Position numbers and translations under genes: made by a program. Under the pieces are notes generated by a model. The model did no database searches and was not told the DNA's origin. It worked only from the letters and a program-made list of their open reading frames with translations. A stretch of 9,125 nucleotides of DNA from Thermoproteota archaeon (GTDB lineage: Archaea > Thermoproteota > Thermoprotei > Thermoproteales > Thermocladiaceae): the NCBI GenBank assembly GCA_013153895.1, contig JAADDN010000111.1, positions 1-9,125 on the forward strand, written 5' to 3'. Shown here piece after piece: positions 1-5,798 of the stretch (positions within the stretch are counted from its first letter, which is position 1; each line of letters starts with the position of its first letter).

Positions 1-147
1 TTCTTTTGTTGTTTTTAGTATTGTTTTGAGTGTTTGTTTTGTTGTCCAGGTGCTTTTTGTTCCTTTTCTATCTTTTATGTGTAGTTTTTCTGGTTCTGTT
101 GTTTCTAGTTCTCTTATTATTTCTTGTGTTAGTTTTTCTAGCTTCAT
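1..147 (-). CDS. N-terminal fragment of an unrecognised Lys/Thr/Glu-rich protein (truncated by window edge)
   Basis: The minus strand is open from an ATG at 145-147 to the window edge, giving 49 codons and no stop. The protein starts MKLEKLTQEIIRELE and is hydrophilic, very rich in Lys, Thr and Glu, with no hydrophobic segment, so it looks soluble. The first 15 residues could form an amphipathic helix. Codon choice (A-ending, AGA for Arg) matches the neighbouring genes, which supports real coding. The start is supported by a TATA-like element about 26 nt upstream, placing the expected transcription start at or very near the ATG (leaderless). It lies 49 nt downstream of the permease gene on the same strand but appears to have its own promoter. 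I do not recognise the family from this fragment. Confidence 0.6.
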   Translation of the reverse strand, partial: MKLEKLTQEIIRELETTEPEKLHIKDRKGTKSTWTTKQTLKTILKTTKE

Positions 148-168
148 GTTTTTTATTGGTTTATCTTG

Positions 169-178
169 TTTATATTTT
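169..178 (-). promoter_or_regulatory. TATA box for the leftmost minus-strand gene
   Basis: Read on the minus strand the element is AAAATATAAA, centred about 26-27 nt upstream of the ATG at 147. That is the usual TATA-to-start distance in archaea, so it predicts a leaderless transcript. It falls in the 49-nt gap after the stop of the permease gene. Confidence 0.5.
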
Positions 179-196
179 AGTTTGGGTCTTCTGTTT

Positions 197-1516
197 CTAT
201 ATTGTTACTAGTATTGTAAGTGTCTGATATATTGCGTATATTATCGTTATTAGTAGTGTTGCTGTGAGGATCTGTAAGAATAGTCTTGCTGTCTCTTTTG
301 TGAAGAGTGTTGTATATGTTAGACTTGTGGTAGATATGTTATAGATTGTCCTAGCGTAGTTCAGTGCTAAGCTCTTAGGTACTATTGCTACCTCAGGTAT
401 TGTTGTGAGTGCTAGTGCTAGTGTTGTTCCTGCTATTAAGTCAGCTATTATGAACATTAGGTCATAACTCTTCACTACCATAGATAATAATGCTGCTAGG
501 ACTGTGCCCGCCTCGTAACCTACCTGTGAGAGCGCTGATACTCTAAGTGTTCCAAGCTCTGTCACATATGTTGAATATATTGCTGTTATAAGTATGAACC
601 CTCCCATTGTTGCTGTAGAGAATAAAAGATAGATGCAGGGCTGTACTAATGGCTGTCTAGCTACGATCGCTAGTCCTATAGTAACTATGAGAAGTATCAT
701 AGATATTCTACAGAGCTTATTACTTCTCCATACTAGTGATCCCACTATAGTACCTATTGAGCCAGCTACCACCAGGATCGTTGCAAGCATCTGTGTAGCA
801 TGCATCTCTGCTTTGATATATGGTATCCATATCATATATGCTAGGTTTATACTAGTACAAAAAAGTATGTAGAAGAGGAGTGAAGTAACTTTACCAACCT
901 CAACCTCAAGACTAGGAGTCTGAACAGGTGGACCAACACGTGGATGAAACTCAGAGAACAATAATGAGACAGATCCTAAAAGTCCAACAGCTCCAGCTAG
1001 AGAGTAGAGGTAGATGTATGTTCTTAAACTACCATGAAGAGCCCATATTAACGCCATCGATAATAGTAGACCTATGATTGATGTTGCTGAACCAACAGCA
1101 AATCTCTTAGATACAACATCAACCACGTCCTTACCTGTGAAAGACACATATATTAGATAGTTCAGAAATATTCCAACAGGAGTTGTTATGAACATTGCAG
1201 CACAAGATATAGCTATCTCGAGAGGCTTAAGATATATGAGAAATGGAAGACTCATCCACAGTATCCTCTCTAGACCATGAGTAAGCAAGGTTAGAGCTCT
1301 CAATCCCTTGTGAGATAGTGAGAGTCCTCTCTTATATATTAATGCTGCAAAAAATACAGAGAAGACTGCCTGAAGTAGAAATATTGTAGAGATAGTAGAT
1401 AAATTATAGTTAGCATAGCTAAGCATTATTATGAAGAAGCTCCTAGTAATAGAGACATAGAAACCACCAGTAGCAGCCTCAATAATGAGACCAAGCCTAG
1501 GACCAATCTCCCGCAT
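197..1516 (-). CDS. Multi-pass membrane protein, probable MFS-type permease
   Basis: The 439-aa product is strongly hydrophobic, with about 12-13 candidate membrane helices. I count six before a polar loop around residues 188-211 (His-Pro-Arg-Val-Gly-Pro-Pro region) and six or seven after it. This 6 + loop + 6 layout and the length fit a major facilitator permease in the cytoplasmic membrane. There is an extra C-terminal hydrophobic helix at about residues 412-437. Polar loops contain Arg/Lys such as YKRG (61-64), as expected for cytoplasmic loops. No substrate can be inferred, and I could not identify a firm MFS signature motif, so another 12-helix carrier family remains possible. The ATG at 1514-1516 sits about 33 nt from the TATA box shared with the divergent L10e gene. 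Codon use is odd: the N-terminal half favours T-ending codons and the C-terminal half A-ending codons, with the change near residue 212 in the central loop. Confidence 0.7.
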   Translation of the reverse strand: MREIGPRLGLIIEAATGGFYVSITRSFFIIMLSYANYNLSTISTIFLLQAVFSVFFAALIYKRGLSLSHKGLRALTLLTHGLERILWMSLPFLIYLKPLEIAISCAAMFITTPVGIFLNYLIYVSFTGKDVVDVVSKRFAVGSATSIIGLLLSMALIWALHGSLRTYIYLYSLAGAVGLLGSVSLLFSEFHPRVGPPVQTPSLEVEVGKVTSLLFYILFCTSINLAYMIWIPYIKAEMHATQMLATILVVAGSIGTIVGSLVWRSNKLCRISMILLIVTIGLAIVARQPLVQPCIYLLFSTATMGGFILITAIYSTYVTELGTLRVSALSQVGYEAGTVLAALLSMVVKSYDLMFIIADLIAGTTLALALTTIPEVAIVPKSLALNYARTIYNISTTSLTYTTLFTKETARLFLQILTATLLITIIYAIYQTLTILVTI

Positions 1517-1545
1517 CTTTTAGACAGGTATAACATGGGCAAACC

Positions 1546-1553
1546 TTAATAAA
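1546..1553. promoter_or_regulatory. Shared TATA box of the divergent permease/L10e pair
   Basis: The sequence TTAATAAA lies in the 58-nt gap between the two divergent starts. On the plus strand its centre is about 25 nt before the L10e ATG at 1575, predicting a leaderless mRNA. On the minus strand it reads TTTATTAA, about 33 nt before the permease ATG at 1516, predicting a leader of some 7-8 nt. Flanking bases are nearly mirror-symmetric (AAACC on the left, ACCT on the right). I see no second AT-rich element in the gap that would give either gene its own TATA box. Confidence 0.5.
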
Positions 1554-1574
1554 CCTAGCTCGAGAATCAGCGTA

Positions 1575-2111
1575 ATGCCTCTCAGACCAGGCAGATGCTA
1601 CAGATACTTCAGCGGACCACCATACACGAGACTAGAGTACATTCATGGAGCACCATACGTCCAGATACCAAAGTTCGATATGGGAGCAACAAGTGCAGCA
1701 GCTAGAGCAAGATTCGACACAGTAGTCAAGCTAGTAGCAGAAGAGATAGGACAGATAAGAATGAACGCTCTAGAAGCAGCAAGACAGATGGCATTCAAGT
1801 ACCTAAACAAGGTTCTAGGACAAGAAAACTTCTACCTGAGAATAAACGTGTACCCGTTCCACGTACTTAGAGAGAACAAGATGTTAGCAATGGCAGGAGC
1901 AGACAGATTACAGGAAGGTATGAGACTAGCATTCGGAAGTCCAGTAGGTAGAGCAGTGAGAGTAGAGAGGGTTGGACAAGTAATAATGTTCGTAGAAGTA
2001 GAAGAGAGAAACGTAGAACATGCTAAAGAAGCTCTAAGAAGAGCAAAATCAAAAATATCAATACCCTGTAGAATAGTAGTCGAGAAGAAACAGACAAACG
2101 GGAAACAGTAA
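1575..2111 (+). CDS. rpl10e: Large ribosomal subunit protein L10e (uL16 family)
   Basis: The 178-aa product is archaeal ribosomal protein L10e, counterpart of bacterial L16, which sits near the A site and the central protuberance of the large subunit and helps position tRNA. The start MPLRPGRCYR is the family's N-terminal signature, followed by the PYTR.EYI block (about 16-23), the P.KFDMG block (32-37), and the conserved fold through about residue 165. Length is normal for archaea (about 170-180 aa). Basic residues are concentrated near the N terminus and the C-terminal tail (VEKKQTNGKQ). The ATG at 1575 is supported by both the family N terminus and the TATA box about 25 nt upstream. The gene is divergent from the permease and is followed, 89 nt later, by the DUF2192-like gene. 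Confidence 0.96.
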   Translation: MPLRPGRCYRYFSGPPYTRLEYIHGAPYVQIPKFDMGATSAAARARFDTVVKLVAEEIGQIRMNALEAARQMAFKYLNKVLGQENFYLRINVYPFHVLRENKMLAMAGADRLQEGMRLAFGSPVGRAVRVERVGQVIMFVEVEERNVEHAKEALRRAKSKISIPCRIVVEKKQTNGKQ

Positions 2112-2142
2112 GAGAAGGAAAACACTAATCCTCTTCCGATAG

Positions 2143-2156
2143 TTTTAAATTATAAG
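2143..2156 (+). promoter_or_regulatory. TATA-type promoter of the DUF2192-like gene
   Basis: The intergenic stretch after L10e contains TTTTAAATTATAAG. With the TATA centre at about 2146-2152, transcription should begin near 2172-2178 and leave a 23-29 nt leader, enough for the Shine-Dalgarno seen at 2189-2194. L10e and the next gene therefore need not be one operon. Confidence 0.45.
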
Positions 2157-2188
2157 TACATAGATATATCTACCTCAAGCAGTAAGGA

Positions 2189-2194
2189 AGGTGA
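2189..2194 (+). promoter_or_regulatory. Shine-Dalgarno of the DUF2192-like gene (decides the start)
   Basis: AGGTGA matches the archaeal anti-Shine-Dalgarno core and is followed by 6 nt before the ATG at 2201. The overlapping in-frame GTG at 2198 would leave only 3 nt, so ATG 2201 is the better start. This is the clearest well-spaced ribosome binding site in the window, where most genes look leaderless, short-leadered or coupled. Confidence 0.55.
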
Positions 2195-2200
2195 AGAGTG

Positions 2201-2986
2201 ATGTGGAATGGCGTAGATACAAGACAACTATACAAGGATAGAGTAGAGGTCGCGGTAGACCTATGGGACAAGATACTTAGAGGACAGATAGTGAACAGAG
2301 CTCAACTAGAAGAAGAACTATACGCAGAATATAAGAAGAGAGGTATAGAACCATTCAGAGGATTCAGCAAGATAAAGATATATGATAAAGAGATAGCGAC
2401 AGTATTCGTAGTAGGAAGATACGGACTAGGACTAGACGACGACATAATAGAATCAACAAAACACATATTCACAGTAGAGTACCGCTGCGATAGAGCATAT
2501 AGACTACTTAGGAAACACGACTTCAAGATCACGGAGAACCCAGACCTAAAAGACACTATTAGAGAGCTCATAAACGTTCCAGACCTAGGATATGGACTGG
2601 AGGATAGAGTATTCAGAATGATGAGATACGTATTCACAGGAACAATACTAACATTCTTCTCAGAAGAAGAGTTCGTAAATACGTATAGAGCACTACAAGA
2701 AATATTCCCAGAACTCAGAGACGTGTTGATAAGATACGTAAAGTTCTACGTAGCATTCAAGATAGCTGAAGGAATAGTGCTAGGACAGATAGGTGATCCA
2801 TCAGAGAGAAAGATATTCAAGTACGTGTTCTGTGTCAAACTAAATGTTCAGAGGTGTGCACCACCTGATAAACTTATTAGGGAAGTAGCATTAAGAGTAT
2901 ATAAGGTTCCTAAGAGAGTACTAGACAGATTATTTGCAGACCTATCACAAGGACCATCTAACGTTCCTACAGCTGGATCAAAATGA
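2201..2986 (+). CDS. Conserved archaeal protein, resembles DUF2192
   Basis: The 261-aa product is soluble, with no signal peptide or membrane helix. It begins MWNGVDTRQLYKDRVEVAVDL and contains a notable block around residues 50-80 (EPFRGFSKIKIYDKEIATV, then VGRYGLGLDDD). From memory this Y..R..V.VDLW start plus the P.RG / YDKE / GLGL block resembles DUF2192, a family of uncharacterised proteins found in Thermoproteota; this was not checked by search. The rest is mainly helical by composition, with Cys-containing segments near residues 218-228 (FCVKLNVQRCAPP). I see no catalytic motif. It follows L10e and meets the methyltransferase gene tail to tail with a 1-nt gap. The start is chosen by the Shine-Dalgarno; an in-frame GTG lies one codon upstream. 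Function is unknown. Confidence 0.8.
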   Translation: MWNGVDTRQLYKDRVEVAVDLWDKILRGQIVNRAQLEEELYAEYKKRGIEPFRGFSKIKIYDKEIATVFVVGRYGLGLDDDIIESTKHIFTVEYRCDRAYRLLRKHDFKITENPDLKDTIRELINVPDLGYGLEDRVFRMMRYVFTGTILTFFSEEEFVNTYRALQEIFPELRDVLIRYVKFYVAFKIAEGIVLGQIGDPSERKIFKYVFCVKLNVQRCAPPDKLIREVALRVYKVPKRVLDRLFADLSQGPSNVPTAGSK

Positions 2987-2987
2987 T

Positions 2988-4040
2988 CTATCTAGATAAT
3001 ATGTATATTGTAGAAATCATACCCCCCTGCTCAACCTCTCTTCTCTCAACGATCTCCAACTTACTAACATGTGCAGCATGCTCCACAAGTCCTCTACGTG
3101 GAGATATAAGGACTATCTTACCACCATCTCTCAAGACTTTAGAAAATTCTTCAAGAATCTTCACATAGAACTTTCTCAGAGAGTCATCTATCGTTCTCAT
3201 TCTTATACCATATGGAGGATTAGTAACTATACCATCACAATAACGTATAAAACTGCTTAATCGAGTAGAGTCTGAACATATTATGCATGCTCTATCATGT
3301 ACCTCTGCTTCATATATGTTTCTGAGGGCTCCTCTACAGTTATGTACATATATTTCAACTCCATAGTACGTCGAGTTAACGTAATGATATAGACCTTCTA
3401 TGATTATAGTTCCTGAACCACATAGAGGATCTAGTAAAACATGCTTACCATATCTATCATAGTTCAAGAGCATGTTCATAGCATAGGCTAGTGGAGGGTT
3501 CAGAGTTGCTTCATGATGAAATACTCTATAACTTCTCTGCCTCAGTGACCTATGTATGATCTCTATAGCTAGCACATACCTATCACCTATCACGTCCAGC
3601 TCTATAATGATGTCAGGATTATCTAAGTTCACTATAGGGTAGAACCCTAATTTTTCTCGAACACTATTCCTCAACTTATCGCCAAATAGTCTACTTACGT
3701 CCATGCTAGTAAACTCATGATCACCAGCTCTCACAGATCTTACTGCGAACGTTGTATGTGGTGTAAACATGTCTACTATAGGATCAACATTTATGTGTGT
3801 AATTAATTTTTTAAGAGACTCTAAATCTCTTCCAGGTATGGTTCCCTCATCTATGACTAGGTACGCCTTCTCTATTGTTCGAAAATTTCTAATATTTTTC
3901 AATATCTTCTCATCAGTCTCTACTATTAATCTTCCTGATAGTTCTGTTATGCCTATCTTATACCATGAATATACGTTGAATCCCTTCATAGTGATCTCAC
4001 GAACAACAATGTCCTCGATTCCTGGAACAGTAGTAAGCAT
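2988..4040 (-). CDS. THUMP-domain SAM-dependent RNA methyltransferase, Trm14/TrmN-like (tRNA guanine-N2)
   Basis: The 350-aa product (from ATG 4040) has an N-terminal ferredoxin-like/THUMP region (about residues 1-155) that binds RNA and a C-terminal Rossmann methyltransferase. The SAM motif I is DPLCGSGTI (204-212), an acidic motif II residue sits in YGVEIY (about Glu229), an Asp follows in CSDS (about 257), and the catalytic motif is NPPYG (274-278), typical of enzymes that methylate an exocyclic amino group. DPLCGSGT with NPPYGIR matches the Trm14/TrmN and RlmL side of the family better than Trm11/TrmG10, which usually carry DPPYG, so tRNA m2G6 formation is the likeliest reaction. A GTG 36 nt upstream (4076) would extend the frame, but MLTTVPGIEDIVV is the expected N terminus and the longer form would almost reach the TATA box. 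Archaeal homologues are about 350-380 aa. Confidence 0.88.
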   Translation of the reverse strand: MLTTVPGIEDIVVREITMKGFNVYSWYKIGITELSGRLIVETDEKILKNIRNFRTIEKAYLVIDEGTIPGRDLESLKKLITHINVDPIVDMFTPHTTFAVRSVRAGDHEFTSMDVSRLFGDKLRNSVREKLGFYPIVNLDNPDIIIELDVIGDRYVLAIEIIHRSLRQRSYRVFHHEATLNPPLAYAMNMLLNYDRYGKHVLLDPLCGSGTIIIEGLYHYVNSTYYGVEIYVHNCRGALRNIYEAEVHDRACIICSDSTRLSSFIRYCDGIVTNPPYGIRMRTIDDSLRKFYVKILEEFSKVLRDGGKIVLISPRRGLVEHAAHVSKLEIVERREVEQGGMISTIYILSR

Positions 4041-4079
4041 CAGGCGGATAGTCACTACTTGACTGATGATAGACACGTA

Positions 4080-4087
4080 TTTATAAA
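4080..4087. promoter_or_regulatory. Palindromic TATA box shared by the methyltransferase and PIN-ATPase genes
   Basis: TTTATAAA reads identically on both strands. Its centre is about 43 nt from the methyltransferase ATG at 4040 and about 38 nt from the PIN-ATPase ATG at 4122, predicting leaders of about 17 and 12 nt. No other convincing TATA box lies between the two starts. The box also argues against the longer TTG (4059) and GTG (4076) starts, because both would lie on the wrong side of, or too close to, the promoter. Confidence 0.5.
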
Positions 4088-4121
4088 CCTCCTAGCATCT
4101 CAATTATACGACGGAAGGAGG

Positions 4122-5711
4122 ATGGCAACGCTCGAGAGAAGCGTAGACATATACATCCCGGACAGCACGGTCTTCCTGGACGGGAGCTTGAAAGAGCTCA
4201 TACTGAAGGGTAACATACGTGGGAAGGTCCTGATACATACCATACTGGTCAGAAAGTTCGAGAACGAGTACAGGAAGGGCAGCGCTCTCGGACTACTAGG
4301 AATAAAGGAGCTTGAGGAGATCATGACGAGCGTAAAGAAGCTTGGATTAGAGGACTACGTGAAGCTCGACTTCATATCTGAGCTACCTAGAGGATACAGG
4401 ATAGATGATGTAGACAAGGCTGACGAGATATGTAGAGAGCTTGCTAGAGAGTGGAACGCTATCCTAGTAACAAGCGAGGAGATGGCATACCTAATATGCT
4501 CAGCAACAGGAACAAGATGCATCTACACAGGCAAGACTAAGAGACTAGAGTTCGAGAAGTACTTTGACAAGAACACGCTATCAGTACACTTGAAGGAGGG
4601 ATGTGTACCATATGCAAAACGTGGAACACCAGGAAACTGGGCACTAGTACCAGCAGGAGACTCAGTCTTAACAAGGGAACAGCTTGAGAAGCTTGTTAGA
4701 GAGATCGTTAGCTCAAGCTTCAAACTTGAGCCTCTATGTAGATTAGAGATATGTAGAGAACACTCAATAGTAGCACAGTGCGGAGAGTATAGAGTAGTCA
4801 TAGCAATGCCACCAGTCTCGGACGGTATAGAGATAACCATAGCTAGACCAGTCATAAGGAGAAAGCTTGAGGACTATAACCTACATCCAAAGATACTAGA
4901 GAGACTGAACCAGGCTGAGGGAATAGTCATAGCTGGATCACCAGGAGCTGGAAAGACAACTTTTGCACAAGCATTAGCAGAGTACTATGCTAGACGTGGA
5001 AAGATAGTGAAGACCATAGAGAGTCCAAGAGACATGATACTTCCAAGCGAGATCACGCAGTACTCTAAGACATATGCAACATCAGAAGAACTACATGACC
5101 TACTCCTACTATCAAGACCAGACTACACGATATTCGACGAGATGCGTGATACAGCAGACTTCGAGCTATATATTGATCTCAGACTAGCAGGCATAGGAAT
5201 GGTAGGTGTAGTACATGCAACATCACCAATAGATGCAATACAGAGATTCGTCCACAGAGTAGACCTAGGACTCCTACCATCAATAGTGGACACAGTCATA
5301 TTCATGAAGAATGGAGAAGTAGATAAGGTATATGCACTAGAGATGACTGTGAAAGTACCTGAAGGACTGAGAGAGGAGGACCTAGCAAGACCTGTAGTAG
5401 TAGTAAAAGACTTCGTAACAGGAGAACCAGAGTACGAGATATATGTGTTCGGTGAAGAGAAGTTCATAGTACCTCTAAAGAAGACACTACCACCACGATC
5501 AGTAATAGATAGGAAGGTCATGACGAGGATAGTGAGAGCATTAAAGAAGTACATACCACCTAACGAGATAAGGATAGAGAAGACAGCAGACAACGTGTAT
5601 GTAGTGAAGATACCTGAGAGCTACATGGGAATAGCAATATCTAGAGGACTACCAAAGATAGAGGCGCTAAAGAGGAAGTTTAACGTAGATATCAGGGTGG
5701 AGCCTAGGTAA
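4122..5711 (+). CDS. PIN domain-ATPase-KH protein (archaeal PilT-like ATPase group)
   Basis: The 529-aa product (from ATG 4122) has three parts. Residues 1-140 look like a PIN domain: YIPDSTVF with Asp14, then Asp101 in DKADEICRELA, and LVTSEE (115-120) at the position of the usual TND motif. Residues 190-420 are a secretion-type/PilT-like ATPase with Walker A GSPGAGKTT (272-280), Walker B IFDE (337-340, acidic pair 339-340) and the VVHATSP box (His365). The last 40 residues resemble a KH domain ending in LKRKFNVDIRV. This architecture is known in archaea (predicted ATPase, PilT family); an RNA-linked role is usually assumed but is not established. An in-frame TTG at 4059 would add 21 residues, but it precedes the TATA box. 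GGAGG directly abuts the ATG with no spacing, so it is probably not used as a standard ribosome binding site. The gene is divergent from the tRNA methyltransferase. Confidence 0.88.
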   Translation: MATLERSVDIYIPDSTVFLDGSLKELILKGNIRGKVLIHTILVRKFENEYRKGSALGLLGIKELEEIMTSVKKLGLEDYVKLDFISELPRGYRIDDVDKADEICRELAREWNAILVTSEEMAYLICSATGTRCIYTGKTKRLEFEKYFDKNTLSVHLKEGCVPYAKRGTPGNWALVPAGDSVLTREQLEKLVREIVSSSFKLEPLCRLEICREHSIVAQCGEYRVVIAMPPVSDGIEITIARPVIRRKLEDYNLHPKILERLNQAEGIVIAGSPGAGKTTFAQALAEYYARRGKIVKTIESPRDMILPSEITQYSKTYATSEELHDLLLLSRPDYTIFDEMRDTADFELYIDLRLAGIGMVGVVHATSPIDAIQRFVHRVDLGLLPSIVDTVIFMKNGEVDKVYALEMTVKVPEGLREEDLARPVVVVKDFVTGEPEYEIYVFGEEKFIVPLKKTLPPRSVIDRKVMTRIVRALKKYIPPNEIRIEKTADNVYVVKIPESYMGIAISRGLPKIEALKRKFNVDIRVEPR

Positions 5712-5754
5712 AACAGCTCCTAACTCAGCTGCTACTTTTCTATCCCACGAGCAA

Positions 5755-5764
5755 AAATTATATA
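5755..5764 (+). promoter_or_regulatory. Promoter of the KaiC-like/SRP54 operon
   Basis: The 87-nt gap after the PIN-ATPase contains AAATTATATA. With its centre at about 5760, transcription should start near 5786, giving a leader of roughly 12 nt to ATG 5799. No Shine-Dalgarno is visible in that short leader. A short T run (CTTTTC, about 5735-5740) just upstream could help end the PIN-ATPase transcript, but it is too weak to call as a terminator. Confidence 0.5.
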
Positions 5765-5798
5765 GGAGACTAAGCGTCTAAAAATCACTCGACTAGTG

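Noticed and set aside
26..227. Two overlapping plus-strand hydrophobic open frames (Phe/Leu/Ser/Val-rich)
   Set aside because: They are complements of an A-rich minus-strand coding region and of the permease 3' end; the hydrophobic composition simply reflects T-rich DNA. No promoter or ribosome binding site on that strand.
2112..2200. Possible tRNA or small RNA gene in the L10e to DUF2192 gap
   Set aside because: The gap is AT-rich, lacks a GTTCGA-like T loop and cloverleaf pairing, and is explained by a promoter plus Shine-Dalgarno.
4059..4121. N-terminal extension of the PIN-ATPase from TTG 4059, overlapping a GTG-initiated extension of the methyltransferase (4076)
   Set aside because: The extensions overlap head to head and place the starts upstream of the only TATA box. 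The shorter starts (4122 and 4040) match family N termini better.
4122..4440. Seemingly GC-richer start of the PIN-ATPase gene, as a sign of transfer
   Set aside because: A hand count gives about 51% G+C over 4141-4320, but other parts of the same gene reach 45-52%, so the difference is not distinctive.
5123..5593. 156-aa open frame on the minus strand inside the PIN-ATPase
   Set aside because: It is Ser/Thr-rich and lies wholly opposite a gene with clear ATPase motifs; A-ending codons on one strand leave few stops on the other. No recognisable motif or promoter.
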